A stretch of 64,000 nucleotides of DNA from Pseudoduganella dura. Lineage in GTDB: Bacteria; Pseudomonadota; Gammaproteobacteria; Burkholderiales; Burkholderiaceae_D. Location: contig NZ_WNWM01000002.1 of NCBI RefSeq assembly GCF_009727155.1, positions 5,332,001-5,396,000 on the forward strand. Direction: 5' to 3'. Shown here one piece after another: positions 9,137 through 16,647 of the stretch. Made by a program: the position numbers and the translations under genes. The first letter of the stretch is position 1; every line of letters begins with the position of its first letter. The notes under the pieces were generated by a model. It ran no database searches. It saw only the letters and a program-made list of their open reading frames with translations, and was not told where the DNA came from.

Positions 9137-9778
9137 TCAGTGGGCCGATAATGCCGGCGCCATGATGCCGGCCATGCCCACGAACCGGGGCTGGGTACGA
9201 AAATCGGCGATCCACCGGCGCAGCGCCGGGAATTCGTCCAGCGCGATGCCGCCTTCCTGCGCCAGCGCGGCATAGGGGAAGCATGCGATGTCGGCGATGG
9301 TCGGCGCATCGCCCGATGCGAGCCAGCTCCGGCCCAGGCTGTGGGCTTGCGCCAGGTGGTCGTCGAGCATGCGGAACACGGCACGGGCGCCGGCCCGGCA
9401 GGCGTCGATGTCGAACGGATAGCCGAACCCGTCGTGCAGGCGCGCGGCGGAGGCGGTGCGCGTGATCTCGCCGGCAATGCCGAGCCAGGCCTGGATGCGC
9501 GCGCGGGTCAACGGATCGTCCGGGTACCAGCTGCCGGCGGCATCGTACCTGCTGGCCAGGTACACCAGGATGGCCTGCGCATCGGGGATCGACACGCCGT
9601 CGTCGACCAGCACGGGGATCTGCCCGAGCGGGTTGTGCTGCGCGACGAACCAGGCGGCCTTGTGCTCCCGGCCGGGATGGAAATCGACCGGATAGCGGTC
9701 GTACGCCAGGCCCAGCATGTGCAGCAGGAAGCGCACCTTGTAGCAGTTGCCGGAGAGTTCGTAGTCGAAAAGCTGCAT
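9137..9778 (-). CDS. glutathione S-transferase family protein
   Basis: 213 aa from the ATG at 9778; an alternative ATG at 9796 would add six residues. The N-terminal thioredoxin-like domain has YELSGNCYKVRFLLHMLGL, the cis-Pro segment NPLGQIPVLVDDG and the glutathione-binding DAQAILVYLA. The C-terminal helical domain carries the folding motif APTIADIACFPY. It is the last gene of an operon after two Rieske-oxygenase-like genes (37-bp gap), which suggests detoxification or thiol-dependent processing of an oxidised aromatic product. The substrate is not indicated. Confidence 0.9.
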   Translation of the reverse strand: MQLFDYELSGNCYKVRFLLHMLGLAYDRYPVDFHPGREHKAAWFVAQHNPLGQIPVLVDDGVSIPDAQAILVYLASRYDAAGSWYPDDPLTRARIQAWLGIAGEITRTASAARLHDGFGYPFDIDACRAGARAVFRMLDDHLAQAHSLGRSWLASGDAPTIADIACFPYAALAQEGGIALDEFPALRRWIADFRTQPRFVGMAGIMAPALSAH

Positions 9779-9815
9779 GGCGGGGTCTCGCTTCATTTCG
9801 TATTCATTCCAGTTT

Positions 9816-10676
9816 TCAATCCGCCACCGCGCCGTAGCGCATGTCGCGTGCCTGCAGCCAGCGGCGGTAGGCGATCGACGCCGCATCGCAACGGGCCGGC
9901 ACTTCGCTGCCGGGGCGCAGCGGCAGCCGCTTCGGCACCTGGTTTTCCAGGATCGGCTTGTCCTGCCCGAAGATCGTGTGCTGGAAAGCGACCAGGTCCC
10001 TGGCGGAGGAGCCGTCGTCCACGTAGGCCAGCAGCGTGTACGCGATGATCCGTTCTTCGTCCACCGGTTGCACCAGCAGGGCGATCGCGTCCATTTCGCC
10101 CGGCCTGGCGAACGAAGACTTGTACAGCATCGCCGTGAACGGCTGCATCACGCGGTAGCGGTACTGCACCTCCAGCGCCGCGGTGGCGCTGGACGACGAC
10201 TTCGGCTGCACGAAATAACACTCCGTGGCCCGGATCTCGTCCGTCCCGGGATCGATGCCCACCTTGTACGGCGCCACCTCGGTATGCGGCACCTCGCCCA
10301 GGTAGGACGCATGCACGAACGGGAAGTGCCCCATGTCCAGGAAATTCTCGATCATGCGCAGGCCGGAGACGTGCACGCCGATGCCGTCGCAGTCGGCGAC
10401 GATGCGGCCCGGTTCATCGAACTCGGCAAAATCGAACAATGGCTTCGGCGTGCCGGCGGCGCAGATCCACAGGTAGCCGTAGCGGACCTGCACCCGGACC
10501 GGCGCACCGTCCAGCGTTGCGGCCGCGGTGCCGTCGGCGGCGTTCCACACGCAGGCCTGCGCGCCGATCAGGCGCGTGACATAAGGCCGCTGCCGCGACG
10601 TGCCGGCGAGCCGGGCGGCCGGGCCGACAGTCAGCCAGTCGTTCAGCACATTCGGATCGTTCGTCGTCGATATCAT
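9816..10676 (-). CDS. Rieske-type oxygenase catalytic subunit lacking the Rieske cluster ligands
   Basis: 286 aa. The mononuclear iron site is present: N111-F-L-D114-M-G-H117-F-P-F-V-H122, the N-x2-D-x2-H-x4-H pattern of vanillate demethylase-type oxygenases. The first 80 residues keep the outline of a Rieske domain (RPYVTRLIGAQACVWNAADG, then VRYGYLWIC) but have no C-x-H or C-x2-H cluster ligands. The Rieske protein encoded by the overlapping upstream gene (ATGA junction) has those ligands and could supply electrons between subunits, as in NdmC/NdmD of caffeine degradation. The substrate is unknown. Confidence 0.85.
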   Translation of the reverse strand: MISTTNDPNVLNDWLTVGPAARLAGTSRQRPYVTRLIGAQACVWNAADGTAAATLDGAPVRVQVRYGYLWICAAGTPKPLFDFAEFDEPGRIVADCDGIGVHVSGLRMIENFLDMGHFPFVHASYLGEVPHTEVAPYKVGIDPGTDEIRATECYFVQPKSSSSATAALEVQYRYRVMQPFTAMLYKSSFARPGEMDAIALLVQPVDEERIIAYTLLAYVDDGSSARDLVAFQHTIFGQDKPILENQVPKRLPLRPGSEVPARCDAASIAYRRWLQARDMRYGAVAD

Positions 10677-11431
10677 TGCGCCGCTCCCGGTTCAGCCGGC
10701 GCTGCTTCCGGCAATGGGCTTTCGATCAATGCGGTTTCGAGCTGTGGGGTTTCAAGCATGCTGCGCAGCATGCGCAGCGCAGCGTGCAGACCGGGAAGGT
10801 TTGCCGGATCGGGTGTCTCCACCAGGCCGGCATGCAGCAGCGTCAGGCTGTCGCCGGCACCGGCCGGCAGCAGCACTGCGCCATGACCGGCAAGCTCGCC
10901 GGTGAAAACGTCCGGCGCGGCTTGCGTCCAGCCGCGGCCGGACAGCGCCTGCGCGACGGCTGCATGGGAAGCGCGCACGCCGAGCGTGCGCAGGATCGTG
11001 CGGATGCCGGTGGCGGGTGGCGGGCCGCCCGATACCGCTCGGCTCACCCAGACGATGCTGTCCACCTCCGCCGTCCGGAACGTTGTCGCGCAGATGGCGC
11101 GCGGCACCGTCAGCGCGGGGTGGGCCGGAATGGCGACGCAGCGCCCGTCGCCGGCCTGGTACTCCCAGCCGTGGTAGCCGCAGGAGAGCCGGCCGTTCGC
11201 CACGCGGCCGAGCGTGAAGCGCAGGCCGCGGTGCGGGCAGCGGTTCGCCCATGCCTGGGCGGTGCCGTCGTCCGCGCGCCACAGCGCCAGTTCCTCGCCC
11301 TCGAAGAATCCCAGCATGGGGCAGGACGCCTGCTGCGCCGCGGCAGCGGGCAGGTGGGAGGACGGCAGCACCGGATGCCAGCGTCCGGCTTCGGCATGGG
11401 GTATTTCGACAGTGGCGGGGCGATCGGTCAT
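10673..11431 (-). CDS. Rieske [2Fe-2S] protein, partner of the oxygenase
   Basis: 252 aa from the ATG at 11431. The complete Rieske motif is C65-P-H67-R-G ... C84-G-Y-H87-G-W, within an N-terminal domain like those of aromatic oxygenase alpha subunits. The C-terminal 130 residues (LTLLHAGLVETPDPANLPGL and similar) occupy the place of a catalytic domain but show no N-x2-D-x2-H iron site. The protein therefore complements the next gene, which has the iron site but no cluster. The stop overlaps the next ATG (ATGA), fixing a roughly 1:1 translational pairing. No reductase gene is nearby. Confidence 0.85.
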   Translation of the reverse strand: MTDRPATVEIPHAEAGRWHPVLPSSHLPAAAAQQASCPMLGFFEGEELALWRADDGTAQAWANRCPHRGLRFTLGRVANGRLSCGYHGWEYQAGDGRCVAIPAHPALTVPRAICATTFRTAEVDSIVWVSRAVSGGPPPATGIRTILRTLGVRASHAAVAQALSGRGWTQAAPDVFTGELAGHGAVLLPAGAGDSLTLLHAGLVETPDPANLPGLHAALRMLRSMLETPQLETALIESPLPEAAPAEPGAAQ

Positions 11432-11560
11432 TGGTCGGCGCAGGTGATGAACTGATGCCAGCGTAACGTACCTGTCCCGCCCGGGGAAGGAAGCTGGCGA
11501 AACCCGGCGTTTCAAATATGGAACGGTGCGCGCCGGAAGCCTCTCGCCGGGCATCTATCC

Positions 11561-13612
11561 TCACCGCCGGTCGTTCTCCGCCTTCGGCGGCTGCGCCAGC
11601 ACCCACATGAAGTACAGCGCCTTGGCCGCTTTCGCCCGCGTGACCGGTGCCCGCGGCTCCAGCAGCCGCCCGTTGACCATGCGGCCGCGCGCGATGCCGG
11701 CCTCGGAACGGATCAGGCCGAGTTCGTAGGCGTCGCGCAGCCTGTCCACGTAAGCCGGGGAGATGGCGGCCGTGTCCTGCAGTTGCGCCCAGCGCACGAG
11801 CGGGTAGTACATCGCGCCCTGCGCGCCGGTATCCAGGTTCGGATCGTAGCCCGGCGAGCCGGGCAGGATGGTCTTGCCGTTGTAGTCGGTCATGTAGGCC
11901 GGCTTCGCCCTGAAATTGGCATGATAGGCATCGTGCAGCATCGCGCCCATCGTCTCGCGGGTCAGCGGGCCTTCCGCGTAGTTCGCCAGGGCCGACGGCG
12001 GCAAACCCATCAGCCCGGACAGAGCGCCGGCGAATTCCCCTGTCCGCATCACTTCTCCCGGACGGAAATTACCCTGCGCATCCTTGCGCAGCGCGCCCAG
12101 TTGCAGCAGTTTCTCGATCTGGTTGCGGTAGTAGGCGCCTTCGCCACGCACGACATCGCCGGCGATTTCCGGATGGATGCCGGACCAGTCGTTCGCGGCG
12201 AGCGCCTTGCGCACGTCGCCACGCAGCTGCGCCACGATGCCGGCCGCCACCTTGTCGCCCTGCGCGGCCAGGCGCGCCAGTTCTGTCACCACCAGCCGGG
12301 CATACTGCTTCGCCAGCGCTTCCTTGAAGTGCGTGCCGTCGATCTTGTTGGCGGGGTGGCCGTTGGCATAGCTGCCGTCGTTGGTCTTGCCCGGCGTTTC
12401 GCCGGCCTCGATCGACATCACCATCGCCGTGATCGCATCCTGCCCGGCCGCGTTGTAGTACTCGACGCTGCGCGCATTCAGGTCGACCACCGTCACGCCC
12501 AGCTCGGCGCCCAGCTTCTCCATCAGGTCCGGAAAGCGGCGCCTGCCGAACGAGTTCACGTACGGCTCGCCCGGCTTCGGCGAGCCGTTCACGCGCGACA
12601 TCGGCGTGACGAACACCGGCACCATGCCGCGGGCGCGGATGGCGGGCAGGTACACCTCGCGGATCATTTCCTCGTACATGGCTTCGGTGGCGCCGCGGCC
12701 GTAGCGACGCGTTTCATCGGCGCTTTCGTCGTTGTGGCCGAACTGGATCATCACCACGTCGCCCGCGTGGCCCGACAGCAGCAGGTCGTTCAGCCTGCCC
12801 TCGGCATACGCGTTGCGGAACGAGCGGCCGCCCATCGAATAATTCAGCACGGTCGCTTTCGCCGGGTCGAACAGGCTGTCGAACACCTGGCCCCAGCCGC
12901 TCATCGGCGCCTCGTCGAACGTGTACGACTTCACGGTGGAGTCGCCCAGCGTGTACAGCACGGGCGGCGTGCCGGCCGGGCGTGCCTGCGGCGCAATGGG
13001 CGTCAGCACGATCCCGCCGACGCCAACCGGCACGCCGGCCTTTTTCGGCTCGATCTCGATGTCGATGAATTCGCGGCCGTTCACGTAGCGGTACGACCAT
13101 TCATGTCCCTGCGCCGTCACGCGGGTCCGGTTCGGCATCAGGCCGGCCGCGTCCCAGAACACGGGCGCGAGCAGGCGGCTGGTCTGCATGCCGGCGATGG
13201 AGACGGTCGTGTCGGCCGCGTCCGACGTGGTCACCACCTTCACCGCGTATGCGCCCGGAGGCGCCTTGATCCGGAACGCCATGCCGAAGTTGTTGTAATG
13301 ATCGGTTGCTGCAGCCGGGTCGACGGCGGGCTCGGTGATCGTGAAGCCGTTGCCATCGCCGCGGATGCCTTCGATGTGAACGGGCCGGGCCGGCAGCGCG
13401 GCGGTCCGGTCGACGAAGCCGTGGCCCGTGGCGGCGTCGTACAGGGGCACGCGCCCGTTCCATTTCACCGCCACCGCTCCCGGCGCGGGCCGGCTGGTGA
13501 AATCGAAGCGCAGTTCGCCGGCCTGTGATATTTCCCGTGCATGCACGGCAAGGCAGAGCAGGCCGGCCGCCAGTGCGACGGCACGTCCGCAGACGATGTA
13601 TGAATTTCTCAT
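11561..13612 (-). CDS. rhamnogalacturonan acetylesterase-like SGNH hydrolase (CE12) with C-terminal SLH-like region
   Basis: 683 aa from the ATG at 13612 with GGGAACG upstream; a TTG at 13633 is the only earlier start. The signal peptide ends near AVHAREI. Residues about 30-205 form a beta-rich domain. The SGNH catalytic domain follows: nucleophile S225 in LGDSTVKSY, GGRSFRN, FGHND, and D425/H428 in DGTHF. Family CE12 removes acetyl groups from rhamnogalacturonan. Residues about 450-683 hold helical repeats resembling S-layer homology units (YRNQIEKLLQLGAL, PAYVDRLRDAYELGLI, PVTRAKAAKAL), unusual in a proteobacterial esterase. It is the last gene of the receptor-GH43-GH105 operon. Confidence 0.87.
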   Translation of the reverse strand: MRNSYIVCGRAVALAAGLLCLAVHAREISQAGELRFDFTSRPAPGAVAVKWNGRVPLYDAATGHGFVDRTAALPARPVHIEGIRGDGNGFTITEPAVDPAAATDHYNNFGMAFRIKAPPGAYAVKVVTTSDAADTTVSIAGMQTSRLLAPVFWDAAGLMPNRTRVTAQGHEWSYRYVNGREFIDIEIEPKKAGVPVGVGGIVLTPIAPQARPAGTPPVLYTLGDSTVKSYTFDEAPMSGWGQVFDSLFDPAKATVLNYSMGGRSFRNAYAEGRLNDLLLSGHAGDVVMIQFGHNDESADETRRYGRGATEAMYEEMIREVYLPAIRARGMVPVFVTPMSRVNGSPKPGEPYVNSFGRRRFPDLMEKLGAELGVTVVDLNARSVEYYNAAGQDAITAMVMSIEAGETPGKTNDGSYANGHPANKIDGTHFKEALAKQYARLVVTELARLAAQGDKVAAGIVAQLRGDVRKALAANDWSGIHPEIAGDVVRGEGAYYRNQIEKLLQLGALRKDAQGNFRPGEVMRTGEFAGALSGLMGLPPSALANYAEGPLTRETMGAMLHDAYHANFRAKPAYMTDYNGKTILPGSPGYDPNLDTGAQGAMYYPLVRWAQLQDTAAISPAYVDRLRDAYELGLIRSEAGIARGRMVNGRLLEPRAPVTRAKAAKALYFMWVLAQPPKAENDRR

Positions 13613-13629
13613 TCCGAACGTTCCCGGTA

Positions 13630-15009
13630 TCAAGGCTTCTTCGGCCCGTAATGATAGGTCTTAACCTTGTCGGTGATGACCACGTCGGGATTGCCCAGCA
13701 GCCTGATCATCTCGAAGCCGGCCAGCAGTACCGGGCCGTAGCCGGCCATCGCGTTGATGCTGGTCGGCCGGTTGTAGTAATACACGTGGTCGGCGCCGAA
13801 CGTGGTGGCCGTCACGCCGTCGACGATGCTGCCGTCCGCCTTGATGCGTGCCGAGATGCCTGCCCATCCTGCCTGCGCGATCGAGCCATACGTGGTGGGA
13901 CTGATCCAGCCCTGGTTGATCGCGTGCGCCAGCGCATACACGAACATCGCCGTGCCGGAGGTTTCCAGGAACGAGTCGTGCCGGTCCAGCATCTGGTGCC
14001 ACATGCCTTCGCCGGACTGCTGCTTCGCGATGCCGCGCAGCGCGCGCCGGTGCTGGGCCAGTACCTTCTGGTAGCCGGGGTGGCTTTTCGGCAGCACGTC
14101 CAGCAGGTCGGACATCGCCAGCACGGCCCAGCCGTTGGCGCGGCCCCAGTAGAACTCGGGCGCATCCGGGTTGTTCTGGTTCCAGCCGTGCGTGTACAGG
14201 CCGGCCTGCGCGTCGAAGATGTATTTCGAGATGCCCAGCACGGTCTTCACGGCGTCGTCGTAGTAGCGCCGCTCGCCCGTCATGCGGCCCATTTCGGCCA
14301 GCGCGGGAATGCTCATGTACATGTCGTCCGCCCACACGGACCAGGCCTGCGGGCGGTTGCGCGCCAGCGTGCCGTCCTTCAGCCGCACCTGCCGGTTGGC
14401 GACCCAGTCCGACAGGGTGGCGATGACGGGCGCCATGTCCGGCCCGATCTTTTCCAGGCGCGCGCGCACCAGCGCCGCGCACATCGAGCCGGCGTCGTCG
14501 AGCGCGTGGGGCTTGACCCAGCGCGCGAAGCTGTTGGCCCGGCCCAGCTTGAACTCCTGTTCCTGCGCCTGGAAGTAGGGCAGGCGATCGTGGAAGAACG
14601 CCAGGTGGCGCTCGGTCATCGCCGTCCATTTCGGGTCGCCGGTCACGCGGCGGCCCAGCATCAGCCCCGCGTGCATCACGCCCATCTCGTAGTTCATGAT
14701 GCCGAAATCGTTCGGCGACGGTTCGACGATCGCCGTCGCGCTGGGAGCGGCGAAGTCGGTGACCGGCTGGCCCGTCGCCCGGTCGACGATGCGGCTCGGC
14801 GTGGCGCGGTCGATGAAGCCGCGCACGCTGTCGAGCTGCGCGGTGATCTCGGCCACCACCGGCAGCTTGTAGGGCACCGGGTAGGTGCCTTCCAGCGGAT
14901 CGTTCGGGTTCCTGTTGTCCGGGTTGCGGTAAGGCCCGGCGCCATGCGCCAGGTTGACGGACAGCGCCGCCAGCGACAGGACCAGCAGGCAAAGGCCCGT
15001 TTTCTTCAT
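13630..15009 (-). CDS. unsaturated rhamnogalacturonyl hydrolase (GH105)
   Basis: 459 aa with a signal peptide (MKKTGLCLLVLSLAALSVNLAHGA). The alpha/alpha-barrel family pattern is visible: WADDMYMSIPALAEMGRMTG, LYTHGWNQN, EFYWGRANGWAVLAMSDLL, GMWHQMLDRHDSFLETSGTAMF. These match GH105 enzymes (YteR/YesR type), which release 4,5-unsaturated galacturonate from oligosaccharides made by rhamnogalacturonan or pectin lyases. The signal peptide suggests periplasmic action. The ATG overlaps the GH43 stop codon (ATGA), and the esterase gene follows 17 bp later. Confidence 0.92.
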   Translation of the reverse strand: MKKTGLCLLVLSLAALSVNLAHGAGPYRNPDNRNPNDPLEGTYPVPYKLPVVAEITAQLDSVRGFIDRATPSRIVDRATGQPVTDFAAPSATAIVEPSPNDFGIMNYEMGVMHAGLMLGRRVTGDPKWTAMTERHLAFFHDRLPYFQAQEQEFKLGRANSFARWVKPHALDDAGSMCAALVRARLEKIGPDMAPVIATLSDWVANRQVRLKDGTLARNRPQAWSVWADDMYMSIPALAEMGRMTGERRYYDDAVKTVLGISKYIFDAQAGLYTHGWNQNNPDAPEFYWGRANGWAVLAMSDLLDVLPKSHPGYQKVLAQHRRALRGIAKQQSGEGMWHQMLDRHDSFLETSGTAMFVYALAHAINQGWISPTTYGSIAQAGWAGISARIKADGSIVDGVTATTFGADHVYYYNRPTSINAMAGYGPVLLAGFEMIRLLGNPDVVITDKVKTYHYGPKKP

Positions 15010-16640
15010 GGCGTCACCCGGAAATAATCGACATCGAGCGTCGCCCCGGAAGGCCTGGCCGCGTCGCTCACGCTATATAAACCCATCTGCGCGCCCACCC
15101 AGTGGCCCTTCGTGGCGGCGAACGGCGCGCCGGCGTCGGCGAAGCGCTTGCCGTCGGTGCTGTACTGGAACCGGGCATTGGCGCCTTCGGCCATCGCCAT
15201 GCGCAGCGTCAGCACCGCGGGCGCCTTCTGCAGCAGCACCGTCTCGCTCTCGGCGCAGCGCGGCCTGAACGGCGCGCAGGTGGTGTACACCAGTTGCAGA
15301 TCGGCGCCGCGCTGGCGCAGGCCCAGTGCCGCATAGCTCTGGCCATTCAGGATCAGGCCGGCGCGGTCGCCGTCCCGCGGGTCCCGCAGTTCGATTTTCG
15401 TCTCGGCCGTGAAGGTGGTGGCCGGCAGCTTCTGTGTGACGATGTTCGGCGCCGCGCGCACGAAATCCTTCGACTCCGGTATTGCCTGCACCGGCAGGCG
15501 CAGGTGGCCGGGCCGGGCGGACAGCGAATGCCAGCCTTCCTGTGGATTGGCGTTCCACTGCCACTGCAGGCCCAGCGACTTGCCGTCGAATTCGTCGCTC
15601 GTGGCGGGCACCGCGATTGCCTGGCCTGCCACCGGTTTCCGGTGGGTGTCGACCGGATTGCCGACGCCGGGCTTCGGTCCCTGCCTGCCGATGACGGGCC
15701 AGCCATCCTGCCACGCCATCGGCTGCAGGTGCACCACGCGGCCGTAGGCCTTGCGGTCCTGGAAGTGCAGGAACCAGTCCTTGCCGTCCTGCGCGCGCAC
15801 CCACGCGCCCTGGTGCGGCCCGTTGACGGGCGTATCGCCCTGTTCCATCACGATGCGGTCTTCGTACGGCCCGTCGATGGTGCGCGAACGGAATACCGAT
15901 TGCCAGCCATGTTCCACGCCGCCGGCCGGCGCGAACACGTAGTAATAGCCGTCGTGCTTGTAGAACTTCGGCCCTTCCAGCGTGCGGTAGCCCGGCAGCC
16001 TGTCGCCGTCGATGATGACTTTGCCCTTTGCATCGAGCAGCCGGCTGCCGTCCGGCGCCATCGCATGCAGCGTGAGGATGTTGTTGACGCCGGCGCGGCT
16101 CCTGGCCGACGCATGCAGCAGCCATGCCTTGCCGTCGTCGTCCCACAGCGGCGTGGGGTCGATGATGCCCTTGCCCGGCAATAGCAGCCGCGGCTCGCTC
16201 CACGGTCCGCTGAAGTTCGCCGCGGTCGTCACGTACACGCCGTGGTCCGGGTCCGGGTAGAAGATCCAGAACTTGCCGTCGTGGTGGCGCAGGCAGGGCG
16301 CCCACACGCCGCCGCCATGGCGCGGCGCGGCGAAGTGCGCCGCCGGCACCTGCTTCGGCAATGCGTGCCCCACCAGCCGCCAGTTGACCAGGTCCTTCGA
16401 CTGCAGCAGCGGCAGGCCCGGCGCGCTGTTGAAGCTCGACGACGTCATGTAGTACGTGTCGCCGACGCGCACCGCGTCGGGGTCCGAGTAATCCGCGTTC
16501 AGCACCGGATTGCGGTAGCTGCCGTTGCCCAGGTCGGGCACCCAGGCGTCGGCCGCATGGGCGGACAGCGCCAGCAATGGTGCCAGCAACGGTGCCAGCA
16601 ACAGCCGGGGCAGGGCGCGCAGCGTGGTGGTCGTCTTCAT
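15006..16640 (-). CDS. glycoside hydrolase family 43 protein with C-terminal beta-sandwich
   Basis: 544 aa with a signal peptide ending near LSAHAADA. The five-bladed propeller spans about residues 35-340. NADYSDPDAVRVGDTYYMTS near residue 50 carries the catalytic base Asp region, and GYRTLEGPKFYKHDGYYY carries the likely acid Glu. A C-terminal beta-sandwich (from about residue 350, SDEFDGKSLGLQWQWNAN) is typical of the xylosidase/arabinofuranosidase-like subfamilies. Given the neighbours, trimming arabinan or galactan side chains of rhamnogalacturonan I is the likely role; the exact linkage cannot be read from sequence. It starts 7 bp after the receptor gene. Confidence 0.9.
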   Translation of the reverse strand: MKTTTTLRALPRLLLAPLLAPLLALSAHAADAWVPDLGNGSYRNPVLNADYSDPDAVRVGDTYYMTSSSFNSAPGLPLLQSKDLVNWRLVGHALPKQVPAAHFAAPRHGGGVWAPCLRHHDGKFWIFYPDPDHGVYVTTAANFSGPWSEPRLLLPGKGIIDPTPLWDDDGKAWLLHASARSRAGVNNILTLHAMAPDGSRLLDAKGKVIIDGDRLPGYRTLEGPKFYKHDGYYYVFAPAGGVEHGWQSVFRSRTIDGPYEDRIVMEQGDTPVNGPHQGAWVRAQDGKDWFLHFQDRKAYGRVVHLQPMAWQDGWPVIGRQGPKPGVGNPVDTHRKPVAGQAIAVPATSDEFDGKSLGLQWQWNANPQEGWHSLSARPGHLRLPVQAIPESKDFVRAAPNIVTQKLPATTFTAETKIELRDPRDGDRAGLILNGQSYAALGLRQRGADLQLVYTTCAPFRPRCAESETVLLQKAPAVLTLRMAMAEGANARFQYSTDGKRFADAGAPFAATKGHWVGAQMGLYSVSDAARPSGATLDVDYFRVTP

Positions 16641-16647
16641 GGCATCC

